Assembly (NCBI RefSeq): GCF_027947535.2
Contig: NZ_JAAGKO020000003.1
Location: 62,001-126,000, forward strand
Source: Streptantibioticus silvisoli
GTDB taxonomy: Bacteria; Actinomycetota; Actinomycetes; Streptomycetales; Streptomycetaceae
Direction of reading: 5' to 3'
Length of the DNA stretch: 64,000 bases
How positions within the stretch are numbered: position 1 is the first letter of the stretch; each line of letters starts with the position of its first letter. Below, one piece after another: positions 37,695 to 46,095 of this stretch. Below the pieces are notes generated by a model. It was not told where the DNA came from and did not search any database. It saw nothing but the letters and a program-made list of their open reading frames with translations. The position numbers and the translations under genes were made by a program.

Positions 37695-39299
37695 ATGGGT
37701 GTCGCCCATGACTACGCGACCGCGGTGATGAAGCGCGGCCGAGTCGCGATGGAGCCTGCGGACTTCGTCCCCGACTGGGCCGACCGGCCGCGCAAGGAGA
37801 AGTTCTTCCCCGGGCTGCCGGCCTTCCGGCTGCCGGACGGCGACTACCCGGCGGTGGCCTCGTTGCAGGCGGGCCTGCACGGGCCGGGCGGGGACGGGGA
37901 GTTCAGCCTGCCGCTGCTGGGCGGGATGCTGCGCGACTCCTACGGTTTGCTGGGCCGCCGGCTCGGGGTGCAGGCCAACACCGACCTGGGTTCGCTGCCG
38001 CTGTACACGCACGCCAACTTCTGGCGCGGTACGGCCTCCGGCGGCGGCCTGTACTCGGTCGGGGTGTACTGGGCGGCCGGCCCGTCCGCCCCGGTGCTGC
38101 CGGGGCTCTACCACTACGCGCCGCCGCGGCACGCGATGACCCGGCTGCTGGCCGGCGACGTCTCCGGCGAGGTGCGCGAGGCGCTGGGCGCCGGCGCCGG
38201 TGAACCGGGCGCGGACGGTGACCAGTTCCTGGTGCTGGGCGTGAAGTTCTGGCAGAACTCCTTCAAGTACAACAGCTTCGCGTACCACGTGGTTTCCACC
38301 GACGTCGGTTCGCTGGTGCAGACGTGGCGGATGTGGGCGGCGGCGCGCGGGCTGTCGATCGGGCCGGTGATGTGGTTCGACGAGGAGCGGCTGGCCGCGC
38401 TGCTGGGCACGACGACCCGCGAGGAGGGCGTCTTCGCGGTGGTGCCGCTGCGCTGGGCGGGCGCGGCGGCGCGGCCGGCCCCCGAGCCGGCGCCGGCGGT
38501 GGTCCACCGCGACCAGGAGCGCTCCCGGGTGCTGATCGACTTCCCCACCGTCGACGCCATGCAGGCCGCGACGGTGGCCGGCGGCACCCGGCGCCCGGCG
38601 CCGGACGCGCTGCGGGCGGCGGCGGTGCGCGGCCCCGAACCGGGCGGCACGCGGGTGGCGCTGCCGGAGGCGTACCCGCTGGAGATGGACGTGCGCCGGG
38701 CGCTGCGCGAGCGGCGCAGCAGCTTCGGCCGGTTCGACGCCCGGGTGCCGCTGGACGCCGCCCGGCTGCACGCGGTGCTGCGCGCGGCGGACTCCGCGGC
38801 GGCGTACCGCACCGACGTCACCCCGGACGGGCACGCGCCGCTGGTGGCCTGGTACGTCTTCGTCAACCACGTCGACGGCATCGCGCCGGGCTCGTACGCC
38901 TACGACCCGTTCGACGGGCGGCTGCGGCTGCTGAAGGCCGGCGAGCCGGGGGCGTTCCTCCAGGCCAACTACTTCCTGAGCAACTACAACCTGGAGCAGG
39001 CGGGCGCGGTCGTGGTGCCGGCGGTGCGCACGCCGGCGGTCATCGACGCGGCCGGCGACCGCGGCTACCGGCTGGTGGGCGCGCTGATCGGGGCGACCGC
39101 GCAGGCGGTGTACACCGCGTCGGCGGCGGCCGGGGTGGGCTGCGGGGTGGCGCTGGGCTTCGACGCGGTCTCCTACATCGAGGAACTCGGTCTTGAGCAG
39201 CGCGGTGAGCGGCCAGTGCTGATCATGATGGTCGGCAACGACGCACCGGGCGGCGCGGACTTCCGCTACGACATCACCGGGGCCGGTGAGGGCCGATGA
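37695..39299 (+). CDS. SagB-type FMN azoline dehydrogenase, two-domain
   Basis: 534-residue flavoprotein that oxidises azolines to thiazoles/oxazoles. Two nitroreductase-like halves: an N-terminal one (about 1-260; YGLLGRRLGVQANTDLG, LPLYTHANFWRG) that looks less conserved, and a C-terminal one from about 335 (MDVRRALRERRSSFGRFDAR, PGSYAYDPFDGRLRLL, GDRGYRLVGALIGATAQAVY, AAAGVGCGVALGFD). The FMN-binding Arg-rich RERRSS loop is intact. Start ATG 37695 follows GAGGA; its stop overlaps the dehydratase ATG (ATGA). A gap of 94 bp separates it from YcaO 1. Confidence 0.88.
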   Translation: MGVAHDYATAVMKRGRVAMEPADFVPDWADRPRKEKFFPGLPAFRLPDGDYPAVASLQAGLHGPGGDGEFSLPLLGGMLRDSYGLLGRRLGVQANTDLGSLPLYTHANFWRGTASGGGLYSVGVYWAAGPSAPVLPGLYHYAPPRHAMTRLLAGDVSGEVREALGAGAGEPGADGDQFLVLGVKFWQNSFKYNSFAYHVVSTDVGSLVQTWRMWAAARGLSIGPVMWFDEERLAALLGTTTREEGVFAVVPLRWAGAAARPAPEPAPAVVHRDQERSRVLIDFPTVDAMQAATVAGGTRRPAPDALRAAAVRGPEPGGTRVALPEAYPLEMDVRRALRERRSSFGRFDARVPLDAARLHAVLRAADSAAAYRTDVTPDGHAPLVAWYVFVNHVDGIAPGSYAYDPFDGRLRLLKAGEPGAFLQANYFLSNYNLEQAGAVVVPAVRTPAVIDAAGDRGYRLVGALIGATAQAVYTASAAAGVGCGVALGFDAVSYIEELGLEQRGERPVLIMMVGNDAPGGADFRYDITGAGEGR

Positions 39300-42034
39300 G
39301 CGCGGCGCGGTGGCGGCGTCCGCTGGCGGAGCCGTTCATGCTGCGGCTGTCCGGGCTGCCGGTGGAGGCGGTGCGCGGGCTGCGGGCCGAGCGGGCGGTG
39401 GCGTGGGCCGGCGAGGTGCTGGACGCGGAGGAGCGGCTGCGGGAGCTGGGTGAGTCGCTGAGCGATCCGCTGGGTGCGCTGGTCGGCGGCAACAGCGACG
39501 ACCGGATGCGGCGCGAGGTGCTGAAGCTGCGGCGGGCGGTGTTCAACAACCGCAAGCCGTCCGACCCGCGGGCGGCGCTGGCGCTGGCGCAGGACATCGG
39601 CGGGCTGACCGGTGCGATGCTCGCGCAGTGGCTGGCCGACCGGGTCGCGCTGGAGCAGGCGCTGCACCGCGGTCCGGCGCTGCTGGCGGACGAACTGGCC
39701 GTCACCCGCACCGCGTTGCTGGCGCTGGCCGGCGACGAGCGGCTGCGCCGGGGGCTGTTGCTGGCCTCCCCCGCGCTCGACGCCCAGCTGGACGGCTGGC
39801 TGGCGGCGCGCGGCGCGGGTCCGGCGAAGAAGGTCCGCAAGATCGAGCGGTCGCTGCTGGCGTACCTGTACCGGACGGCGTGCAAGACGAGTCCGTTCTC
39901 CACCTTCACCGGGGTGGCGCTCGGCGCGTTCGGCGCGCCGGACGAGCGGGCGGCCGGGGCGGCGATGACGGTGGCGGAGGAGTGGTCGAGCCACGCGCGG
40001 CTGAACGTCGTGGTGCTGTGGCGGCTGGCGCAGGTGGTGGCCGGCGACCCGCTGCGGCGCGGCGACCTGCCGGTGGAGCTGGCGTCCGGCTGGGACCTCG
40101 ACGACGAGCGGGTGCGCTACGTGCGCCGCTCAATGACGCCCGGGGACGACGAGGCGACCGTCAGCTTCGACGCGGCGCAGGACCGGTTGTTCTTCCTGCG
40201 GCGGCGCGGGGTGCTCGACAGCATGCTGGCGCTGTTCGGCGAACGCCCGGTGCTGCGCCACCACGAGCTGGCGGCGTGGCTGTGCGAGCGGCACGGCGCG
40301 CGGCCGGCCGAGGCGGAGCGGTACCTGTCGGCACTGACCCAGCTGGGCATGGTGCGGTTGTCGGGCCTGTACCCGCAGGTGCACAGCCGCGATCCGCTGC
40401 GGGACTTCCAGGGTGCGCTGCGCGCGGTGGACCGGCCCTGGTCGCACAAGGCGGCGGACGCGCTGGACGGCGCGATCGCGGCGGTGGACGGCTATCCGGC
40501 GGCGGCGCTGGCCGAACGGCGCGCGCTGCTGGCGGAGTTGCGCTCGCAGCTGGAGTCGTTCCTGGGCGTGCTGGACGCCGGTGCGGCGACGCTGCCGCGC
40601 ACGCTGCTGTACGAGGACGCGCGGGCGGCGCGCGACCGGGTCGCGGCGGACGGCACGTTCTGGAGCGAGGTGGCGCTGCCGCCGCTGAACGCGCTGAACC
40701 GGGTGCTGCCGGCGTTCGACGTGTCGCTGCCGCAGCGGCTGACGCTGAAGGGCTTCTTCCTGGCCCGGTTCGGTCCCGGCGGGTCGTGCCAGGACGTGCT
40801 CAAGCTGGTGCACGACTTCCACGAGGACATCTTCGACCAGTACCTGCGGTTCACCTCCGGCAAGGAGGCGGTGGACGGCGAGCGCGGTTACGCGGCGGAG
40901 GAGAACTGGCTCGGGCTGCCGCAACTGGGCGCGCTGGACCGGGCCCGTGAGCTGTTCGTGGCGCGGATGCGCCAGGTGTGGGACGCGCGTGATCCGCACG
41001 CGCAGGAGATCACCTTGACCGAGGCCGACCTGGCACCGGTGGCGGACGAACTCGGCGCGCTGTCGGGCGGGTTCGACCCGGTGAGCCACTTCCTCCAGCC
41101 GGCCGACCGGCCCGGTGATCCGCTGGTGGTCCTCAACGGCTCGTTCGGCGGCCTGAGTTTCCCCTTCACCCGCTTCACCCACACCTACGACGGACAGCAA
41201 GGGCCGGACCTGACACGGGTGTTGCGCGAGCAGTTGCGGGCGGTGCAGCCGCACGGCGCGGTGTTCGCCGAAGTGACGGCCGGCGAGGCCACCACCAACC
41301 TGAACCTGCACGGCCACATGACGGACTATCAGATCCTGTGTCCCGGCGAGACGAGTTCCGCGCCGGAGCAGGCGCACATCCACCTCGACGACCTCTACGT
41401 CGAGCACGACGAGCGGGCCGACCGGCTGGTGATGCGCTCGCGGCGGCTGGGCGTCGAGGTGGTGCCGCTGTACCTGGGCTACCTGGTGCCGATGGTGCTG
41501 CCGGAGATCCCGCGGACCCTGCTGCTGCTGTCGCCCACGTCGAAGGCGACGGTCCGCCCGTGGGTGGGGGTGCCGGCCGGCGAGGCGACCGGCGGGGTGA
41601 CCCGGCGGCCGCGGCTGCGGCTGGGGTCGCTGGTGCTGTCGCGCCGCTCGTGGACGGTGCCGGCCGACGCACTGCCGGTCTTCGCACCCGGCACGGACGA
41701 GGCCGGGCGTTTCCTGGCCTGGCAGCGCTGGCGGCGCGAACACGCCCTGCCCGCCCAGGTGTTCGCCCGGGTGCACCCGGCCACCGCCTCCGGTGGCTGG
41801 GGCGGCGGTTCCAAGCCGCACTACGTCGACTTCACCAGCCCGCTGTCGCTCGGCGCCCTGGAGGGCCTGCTCGGCGAGGGCGCGGCCCGGCTGGTGCTGG
41901 AGGAGACGCTGCCGGCCGAGGACGAGCTGCCGGTGCGCACCGCCCGCGGCCGCCATGTGGCGGAACTGGCCGCCGAGATCATCCCGGTGCCCTGCGACGG
42001 CGCACCGGACACCGCCCGGACCACGGAGATCTGA
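39296..42034 (+). CDS. Split LanB dehydratase, glutamylation subunit
   Basis: 912-residue enzyme of the lantibiotic dehydratase N-terminal family, which uses glutamyl-tRNA to glutamylate Ser/Thr of the precursor, the first step to Dha/Dhb. Family landmarks: FMLRLSGLPVEAVRGL at the N-terminus, KTSPFSTFTGVALGAFG (near 200), RLTLKGFFLARFGPGG, QLGALDRARELFVARM, and the late YVDFTSPLSLGALEGLL. It lacks the elimination domain, which is made by the next gene, as in goadsporin and thiopeptide systems. ATGA overlap with the dehydrogenase gene; ATG of the next gene follows one base after its stop. Confidence 0.9.
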   Translation: MSAARWRRPLAEPFMLRLSGLPVEAVRGLRAERAVAWAGEVLDAEERLRELGESLSDPLGALVGGNSDDRMRREVLKLRRAVFNNRKPSDPRAALALAQDIGGLTGAMLAQWLADRVALEQALHRGPALLADELAVTRTALLALAGDERLRRGLLLASPALDAQLDGWLAARGAGPAKKVRKIERSLLAYLYRTACKTSPFSTFTGVALGAFGAPDERAAGAAMTVAEEWSSHARLNVVVLWRLAQVVAGDPLRRGDLPVELASGWDLDDERVRYVRRSMTPGDDEATVSFDAAQDRLFFLRRRGVLDSMLALFGERPVLRHHELAAWLCERHGARPAEAERYLSALTQLGMVRLSGLYPQVHSRDPLRDFQGALRAVDRPWSHKAADALDGAIAAVDGYPAAALAERRALLAELRSQLESFLGVLDAGAATLPRTLLYEDARAARDRVAADGTFWSEVALPPLNALNRVLPAFDVSLPQRLTLKGFFLARFGPGGSCQDVLKLVHDFHEDIFDQYLRFTSGKEAVDGERGYAAEENWLGLPQLGALDRARELFVARMRQVWDARDPHAQEITLTEADLAPVADELGALSGGFDPVSHFLQPADRPGDPLVVLNGSFGGLSFPFTRFTHTYDGQQGPDLTRVLREQLRAVQPHGAVFAEVTAGEATTNLNLHGHMTDYQILCPGETSSAPEQAHIHLDDLYVEHDERADRLVMRSRRLGVEVVPLYLGYLVPMVLPEIPRTLLLLSPTSKATVRPWVGVPAGEATGGVTRRPRLRLGSLVLSRRSWTVPADALPVFAPGTDEAGRFLAWQRWRREHALPAQVFARVHPATASGGWGGGSKPHYVDFTSPLSLGALEGLLGEGAARLVLEETLPAEDELPVRTARGRHVAELAAEIIPVPCDGAPDTARTTEI

Positions 42035-42035
42035 C

Positions 42036-43100
42036 ATGTCATCAGCCACCGCGCCGGCCGGCGCCACCGAGGGCGCCTGGCAGGCGATCCACGTCTGGTA
42101 CGCGGCGAGCCCCCGCCCGCTGCTGCTCGAATGCGTCAAGCCGCTCGTCGACGAACTCACCGCCGACGGGCTGCTGGCCGGGCACTTCTTCATCAACTAC
42201 TGGCTGGAGGGCCCGCACCTGCGGCTGCGCCTGAAGCCGGCCGGCGCGGGAGCCGCCGAGGAGGTGCGCCGGCGTGCCGAGGAGGCGGTCACCGCCTTCC
42301 TCAAGCGGCGCCCGGCGCTGTACGAGGTGAAGAACACCTACTTCGCCGACCTGTACAACGCCCTGTTCGACCTGGAGTTCCCCGGCGAGGAACGCTCCCG
42401 GCTGATGGGCCCGGACGGGAAGATGCGGCTGCGGCCGAACAACTCCCACAGCTTCGAACCCTACGAGCCGGAGTACGGCAAGTACGGCGGCCCGGCCGGG
42501 GTGGCGCTGGCCGAGTGGCACTTCCAGCACTCCTCCGACCTGGTCGTGGAGGCGCTGCGCACCATGAACCTGCACCTGCGCACCGTGCTGCTGGGCACCT
42601 CCGCGCAGTTGATGATGGTGATGTCGGCCTGCTTCCTGACCGACGACGAGGAGCTGACCGTCTTCCTGGAGCGCTACCACGCCTTCTGGGACGGCGCGTT
42701 CGCCGGCACGGAGTTCACCGCGCGCCAGGGCTACGACCGGGCGTACGAGCAGATGGGCGCCGAACTGGGCCGCCGGTTCGGTGAGATCCGGGCGGCGCTG
42801 GCGGCCGGCGAGGACGCGCGGCTGCCGGCGTTCCTGCGCGGCTGGGCCGGGCACTGCCGTGAACTCGTGGCGCGCGTCAAGGAGTTGGCGCAGGCTGGCG
42901 CGCTGGAGTTCCGCACCTGGAGCGGTGACGAGCGGATGGTGGTCGACGACGTCGCCCGCGCGCTGCCGATGCTGGTGTCCCCCTATATGCACATGACCAA
43001 CAACCGGCTGTCGGTGACCGTGCGCGACGAGGCGTTCCTGGCCTACGTCCTGGCCCGTTCGCTGCGCGAGGCGGCCGCGGTCCCGGCGGAACCGCGGTGA
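42036..43100 (+). CDS. Split LanB dehydratase, glutamate-elimination subunit
   Basis: 354-residue protein of the thiopeptide-type/SpaB C-terminal family that removes glutamate to give dehydroamino acids. WQAIHVWYAASPRPLLLE and FFINYWLEGPHLRLRL open the fold; YEPEYGKYGGPAGVALAEWH (near 147) and the terminal MHMTNNRLSVT (near 318) match positions that carry the catalytic Arg/His residues of NisB-type elimination domains. The same superfamily contains pyridine-forming cyclases; the intact YGG and HM-NRL motifs and its place beside the glutamylation subunit favour elimination. Only one such gene occurs here. Start ATG 42036. Confidence 0.85.
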   Translation: MSSATAPAGATEGAWQAIHVWYAASPRPLLLECVKPLVDELTADGLLAGHFFINYWLEGPHLRLRLKPAGAGAAEEVRRRAEEAVTAFLKRRPALYEVKNTYFADLYNALFDLEFPGEERSRLMGPDGKMRLRPNNSHSFEPYEPEYGKYGGPAGVALAEWHFQHSSDLVVEALRTMNLHLRTVLLGTSAQLMMVMSACFLTDDEELTVFLERYHAFWDGAFAGTEFTARQGYDRAYEQMGAELGRRFGEIRAALAAGEDARLPAFLRGWAGHCRELVARVKELAQAGALEFRTWSGDERMVVDDVARALPMLVSPYMHMTNNRLSVTVRDEAFLAYVLARSLREAAAVPAEPR

Positions 43101-44374
43101 CCACCGACAGCATGCTCCAGCTGCGCCCCAGACGCCGGCAGGACCTGCGGCTGGGCCCCGGCACGCTGCGCGGCACCACCGTGACGCACCCGGTGCTGGA
43201 CCCGGTCACCGGCGGGCGCTACGAGCTGCGGCCCAAGGAGTTCTTCGTGCTGTCCAGCCTGGACGGCACCGCGACGCTGGGCGAGGTCGGCGAGGCGTAC
43301 GCGGTGCGCTTCGGGGTGCGGCTGGGCGAGCGCAACTGGCAGCAGCTGCTCGTCCTGCTGCACGGCCGCGGCTTGCTGGTCGCCGACCACCCGAACGCCC
43401 AACGACCGCCCGCCGCCCGGCCGGTGGCGGCAGCGGCGGACGAGGCGGGTGATCCGGCGGACCGGCCGTCGAACCTGCTGGCCGGGCGGACCCGGATGGT
43501 GGCCGACGCGGACGCCTTCATCGAGGGGGTGCACCGGCGCACCGGGTTCGCCCGCTCCCGGGCGTTCCTGACGGCGCTGCTGGTGGTGACCGCCGCGATG
43601 CTGGCCGACCTGGGCCTGCACGGCGGCCTGCTGGCGCACGACCTGCGGGAGCTGGCCCACCGCCCGGTGCTGGTGCTGGCGGTCGGGGTGGTGCTGTGGG
43701 TGAGCCTGGGACTGCACGAGGTGGCGCACGGCCTGGTGGGACGGGCGTACGGCGGCCGGGTCACCGAGATCGGGTTGCGCTGGCGGCTGCCGGTGACGTA
43801 TCTGTACTGCCTGGTGCGGGACATGGCGTTCTTCTCCCGGCGCGGCCACCAGGTGGCGACCGTGCTGGCCGGCCCGGCGACGAACCTGGTCTTCCTGCTG
43901 CCGTTCTGGGCGGGCTGGCTGCTGGTGCCGCGCGCCGGCCCGGCGCACTACGCGCTCGGCGGGCTGCTGCTGCTCGGGGTGGCCACCGCGGCCGGCAACC
44001 TGGTCCCGCTGCCGCCGCTGGACGGCTACAAGACCCTCGGCTACCTCACCGGCACCTCCCGGCTGGCCGCCGACAGCAGGGTCTTCCTGCGGCTGGCGGT
44101 CGCCGGGTGGTTCGGCCGGGGTCCGGGCACCGCCGGGTACAGCGGGCGGACGCGGTGGGTGTACGGCGTCTACGGGGTCTTCAACGCCCTGGTGACGGCG
44201 GCGCTGGCCGGCGGGCTGCTGGCCGGGGCGGGGCTGTGGCTGGCCGGCAGGTACGGCACCGCCACCGGGTTCCTGCCACTGATCGTGGTCGTCGCGGCGC
44301 TCGCGCTGCGACGGCTGGGGATGGCGGCGCGCGCGAAGCGGGAGGCGCTCGCCGCACACCGTTCGGCCGCGTGA
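43097..44374 (+). CDS. Leader-recognition domain fused to M50 membrane metalloprotease
   Basis: 425-residue protein. Residues about 5-100 look like a PqqD-type peptide-binding winged helix (VTHPVLDPVTGGRYELRPKE, LDGTATLGEVGEAYAVRFGV). After a linker there are about six membrane spans with zinc-protease motifs: HEVAHG (His207, Glu208, His211) and NLVPLPPLDGYK near 305 with the third ligand Asp. Related M50-like proteins occur in some RiPP clusters as peptidases or maturation proteins of unproven role. Natural guess: it holds the modified precursor by its leader and cuts the leader at the membrane next to the exporter. The GTG start gives a GTGA overlap with the elimination gene; an ATG at 43112 is an alternative. 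Confidence 0.8.
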   Translation: MTTDSMLQLRPRRRQDLRLGPGTLRGTTVTHPVLDPVTGGRYELRPKEFFVLSSLDGTATLGEVGEAYAVRFGVRLGERNWQQLLVLLHGRGLLVADHPNAQRPPAARPVAAAADEAGDPADRPSNLLAGRTRMVADADAFIEGVHRRTGFARSRAFLTALLVVTAAMLADLGLHGGLLAHDLRELAHRPVLVLAVGVVLWVSLGLHEVAHGLVGRAYGGRVTEIGLRWRLPVTYLYCLVRDMAFFSRRGHQVATVLAGPATNLVFLLPFWAGWLLVPRAGPAHYALGGLLLLGVATAAGNLVPLPPLDGYKTLGYLTGTSRLAADSRVFLRLAVAGWFGRGPGTAGYSGRTRWVYGVYGVFNALVTAALAGGLLAGAGLWLAGRYGTATGFLPLIVVVAALALRRLGMAARAKREALAAHRSAA

Positions 44375-44419
44375 GCGGACCGGACACGCGTTACCGGTGA
44401 TCGACCAAGGGAAGGCGAG

Positions 44420-45343
44420 ATGACAACACACGACACGGCGCCAGGAGCGGCCGTGCTGATAGAGGACGTGCACAAGGCGTACGGACAGGTCCGTGCCGTG
44501 GACGGCGTCTCGCTCAGAGTCGAACAGGGTGAGTTCTTCGGCATCCTGGGCCCCAACGGGGCCGGCAAGACCACGCTGATCGAGATGGTCGAGGGCCTGC
44601 GCGAGCCGGACCGCGGCACGATCGCCGTGCTGGGCACCACCCCCTGGCCGCGGGACGTGGCCCTGCTGCGCCGCATCGGGGTGCAGACCCAGGCGTCGGC
44701 GTTCTTCACCCGGCTGACCGCCGTCGAGCACCTGCGGACCGTCGCCGAGCTGTACGGTCTGGGCCCGGACGCGGCGGACCGGTCGCTGGCGCAGGCGGGG
44801 CTGACCGAGAAGGCCGGCACCCGGGTCGACAAGCTGTCCGGCGGGCAGCGGCAGCGGCTGGCGATCGCCACCGCGCTGATCCACCGCCCGGAGCTGATCT
44901 TCCTCGACGAGCCGACCGCCGCCCTCGACCCGGAGGTGCGCCGCACCCTGTGGGACATGCTGCGCGCGCTGCGCGGCGAGGGACGCACCATCATCCACAC
45001 CACGCACCACCTCGACGAGGCCGAGGCGCTGTGCGACCGGGTCGCCATCATGGCCGGCGGGCGGATCGTCGCACTGGACTCGCCCGGCAACCTCATCCGG
45101 GCGCTGGACGCCCCGACCCGGCTGTCGGTGCCGGCCGGGCGGCTGAGCGTGCACAAGGCCGAGGCGGTCGACGGGGTCGCGCGGGCCTACGAGGAGGCCG
45201 GCGAGGTCGTCATGGAGACCCGCGAACCGGGCCGGGCGCTGGTCGCGGTCGGGGAGCTGACCGGCCTGGACCAGGTGCGCACCCGCACCGCCACCCTGGA
45301 GGACGCCTACCTCCGGCTGACCGGATCGGAGCACACCGCGTGA
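44420..45343 (+). CDS. ABC exporter ATPase
   Basis: 307-residue ATPase of the drug/bacteriocin exporter type (DrrA/CcmA-like). Walker A GPNGAGKTT near 44-52, signature KLSGGQRQRLAIATAL near 138, Walker B LIFLDEPTAALDPE near 157, switch HTTHHLDEAEAL. The C-terminal ~80 residues form the extra domain common to this group. With the next gene it should export the peptide and may also give self-protection. Good ribosome site GGGAAGG before the ATG; GTGA overlap with the permease gene. Confidence 0.9.
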   Translation: MTTHDTAPGAAVLIEDVHKAYGQVRAVDGVSLRVEQGEFFGILGPNGAGKTTLIEMVEGLREPDRGTIAVLGTTPWPRDVALLRRIGVQTQASAFFTRLTAVEHLRTVAELYGLGPDAADRSLAQAGLTEKAGTRVDKLSGGQRQRLAIATALIHRPELIFLDEPTAALDPEVRRTLWDMLRALRGEGRTIIHTTHHLDEAEALCDRVAIMAGGRIVALDSPGNLIRALDAPTRLSVPAGRLSVHKAEAVDGVARAYEEAGEVVMETREPGRALVAVGELTGLDQVRTRTATLEDAYLRLTGSEHTA

Positions 45344-46095
45344 GCACCTACACGGCCCTGGCCAAGGCGAACTACAAGGCGTACACGCGGGACGTGACGA
45401 CCATGTTCTTCACCTTCGCCTTCCCGCTGATCTTCCTGGTCGTCTTCGGCCTGATCTTCTCCGGCCAGCGCGTCACCAAGGGGGGCCTGCCCTACATCAA
45501 CTACACCGCGCCCGGCGTGCTGTCGTGGGGGGTGGGCAACGCGGCGCTGTTCGGCGTGGCGTTCACCATGATGCACTGGCGGCGCGACGACATCCTGCGG
45601 CTGATCTGGCGCACCCCCACCCCGCTGTCGTCGGTGCTGGTCTCGCGGTACGCCATCGCGCTGGGCGTCGGCCTGGTGCAGGCGGTGCTGTTCACCGCGG
45701 TGGCGCTGCTGCCGTCGTTCGGGCTGCACCTGTCGGGCGGCTGGCCGACCGGGCTGCCGGTACTGCTGCTGGGGGTGACCGCGTTCATGGCGGTCGGCCT
45801 GGTCGTCGGCAGCCTCGCCGACACCCCGGAGGCGGTCGCCGCGATCGCCAACTGCGTGATGATCCCGATGGCGTTCCTGTCCGGCGCGTTCTACCCGATC
45901 ACCTTGATGCCGCACTGGCTCCAGGACGTCTCCCACGTGCTGCCGCTGCGCTACTTCAACGACGGCCTGCTCAACGCCTTCTCCGGGCAGGGCGGTTGGG
46001 GCGACTTCGGGATCAACTGCGGCGGCCTGGTCGTCTTCACCGTCATCTTCGGGGCGATCGCCACGAAGACCTTCCGCTGGAGCAACGGCAGATGA
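45340..46095 (+). CDS. ABC-2 type permease
   Basis: 251-residue membrane protein with six predicted spans (FAFPLIFLVVFGLIFSG, VLSWGVGNAALFGVAFTM, ALGVGLVQAVLFTAVALLPS, LPVLLLGVTAFMAVGLVVGS, then CVMIPMAFLSGAFYPI and a final span). The SGAFYPI-x-LMPHWLQDVSH-type segment is characteristic of ABC-2 exporters. Starts with GTG inside the ATPase gene's end and its stop overlaps YcaO 2. Confidence 0.9.
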   Translation: MSTYTALAKANYKAYTRDVTTMFFTFAFPLIFLVVFGLIFSGQRVTKGGLPYINYTAPGVLSWGVGNAALFGVAFTMMHWRRDDILRLIWRTPTPLSSVLVSRYAIALGVGLVQAVLFTAVALLPSFGLHLSGGWPTGLPVLLLGVTAFMAVGLVVGSLADTPEAVAAIANCVMIPMAFLSGAFYPITLMPHWLQDVSHVLPLRYFNDGLLNAFSGQGGWGDFGINCGGLVVFTVIFGAIATKTFRWSNGR

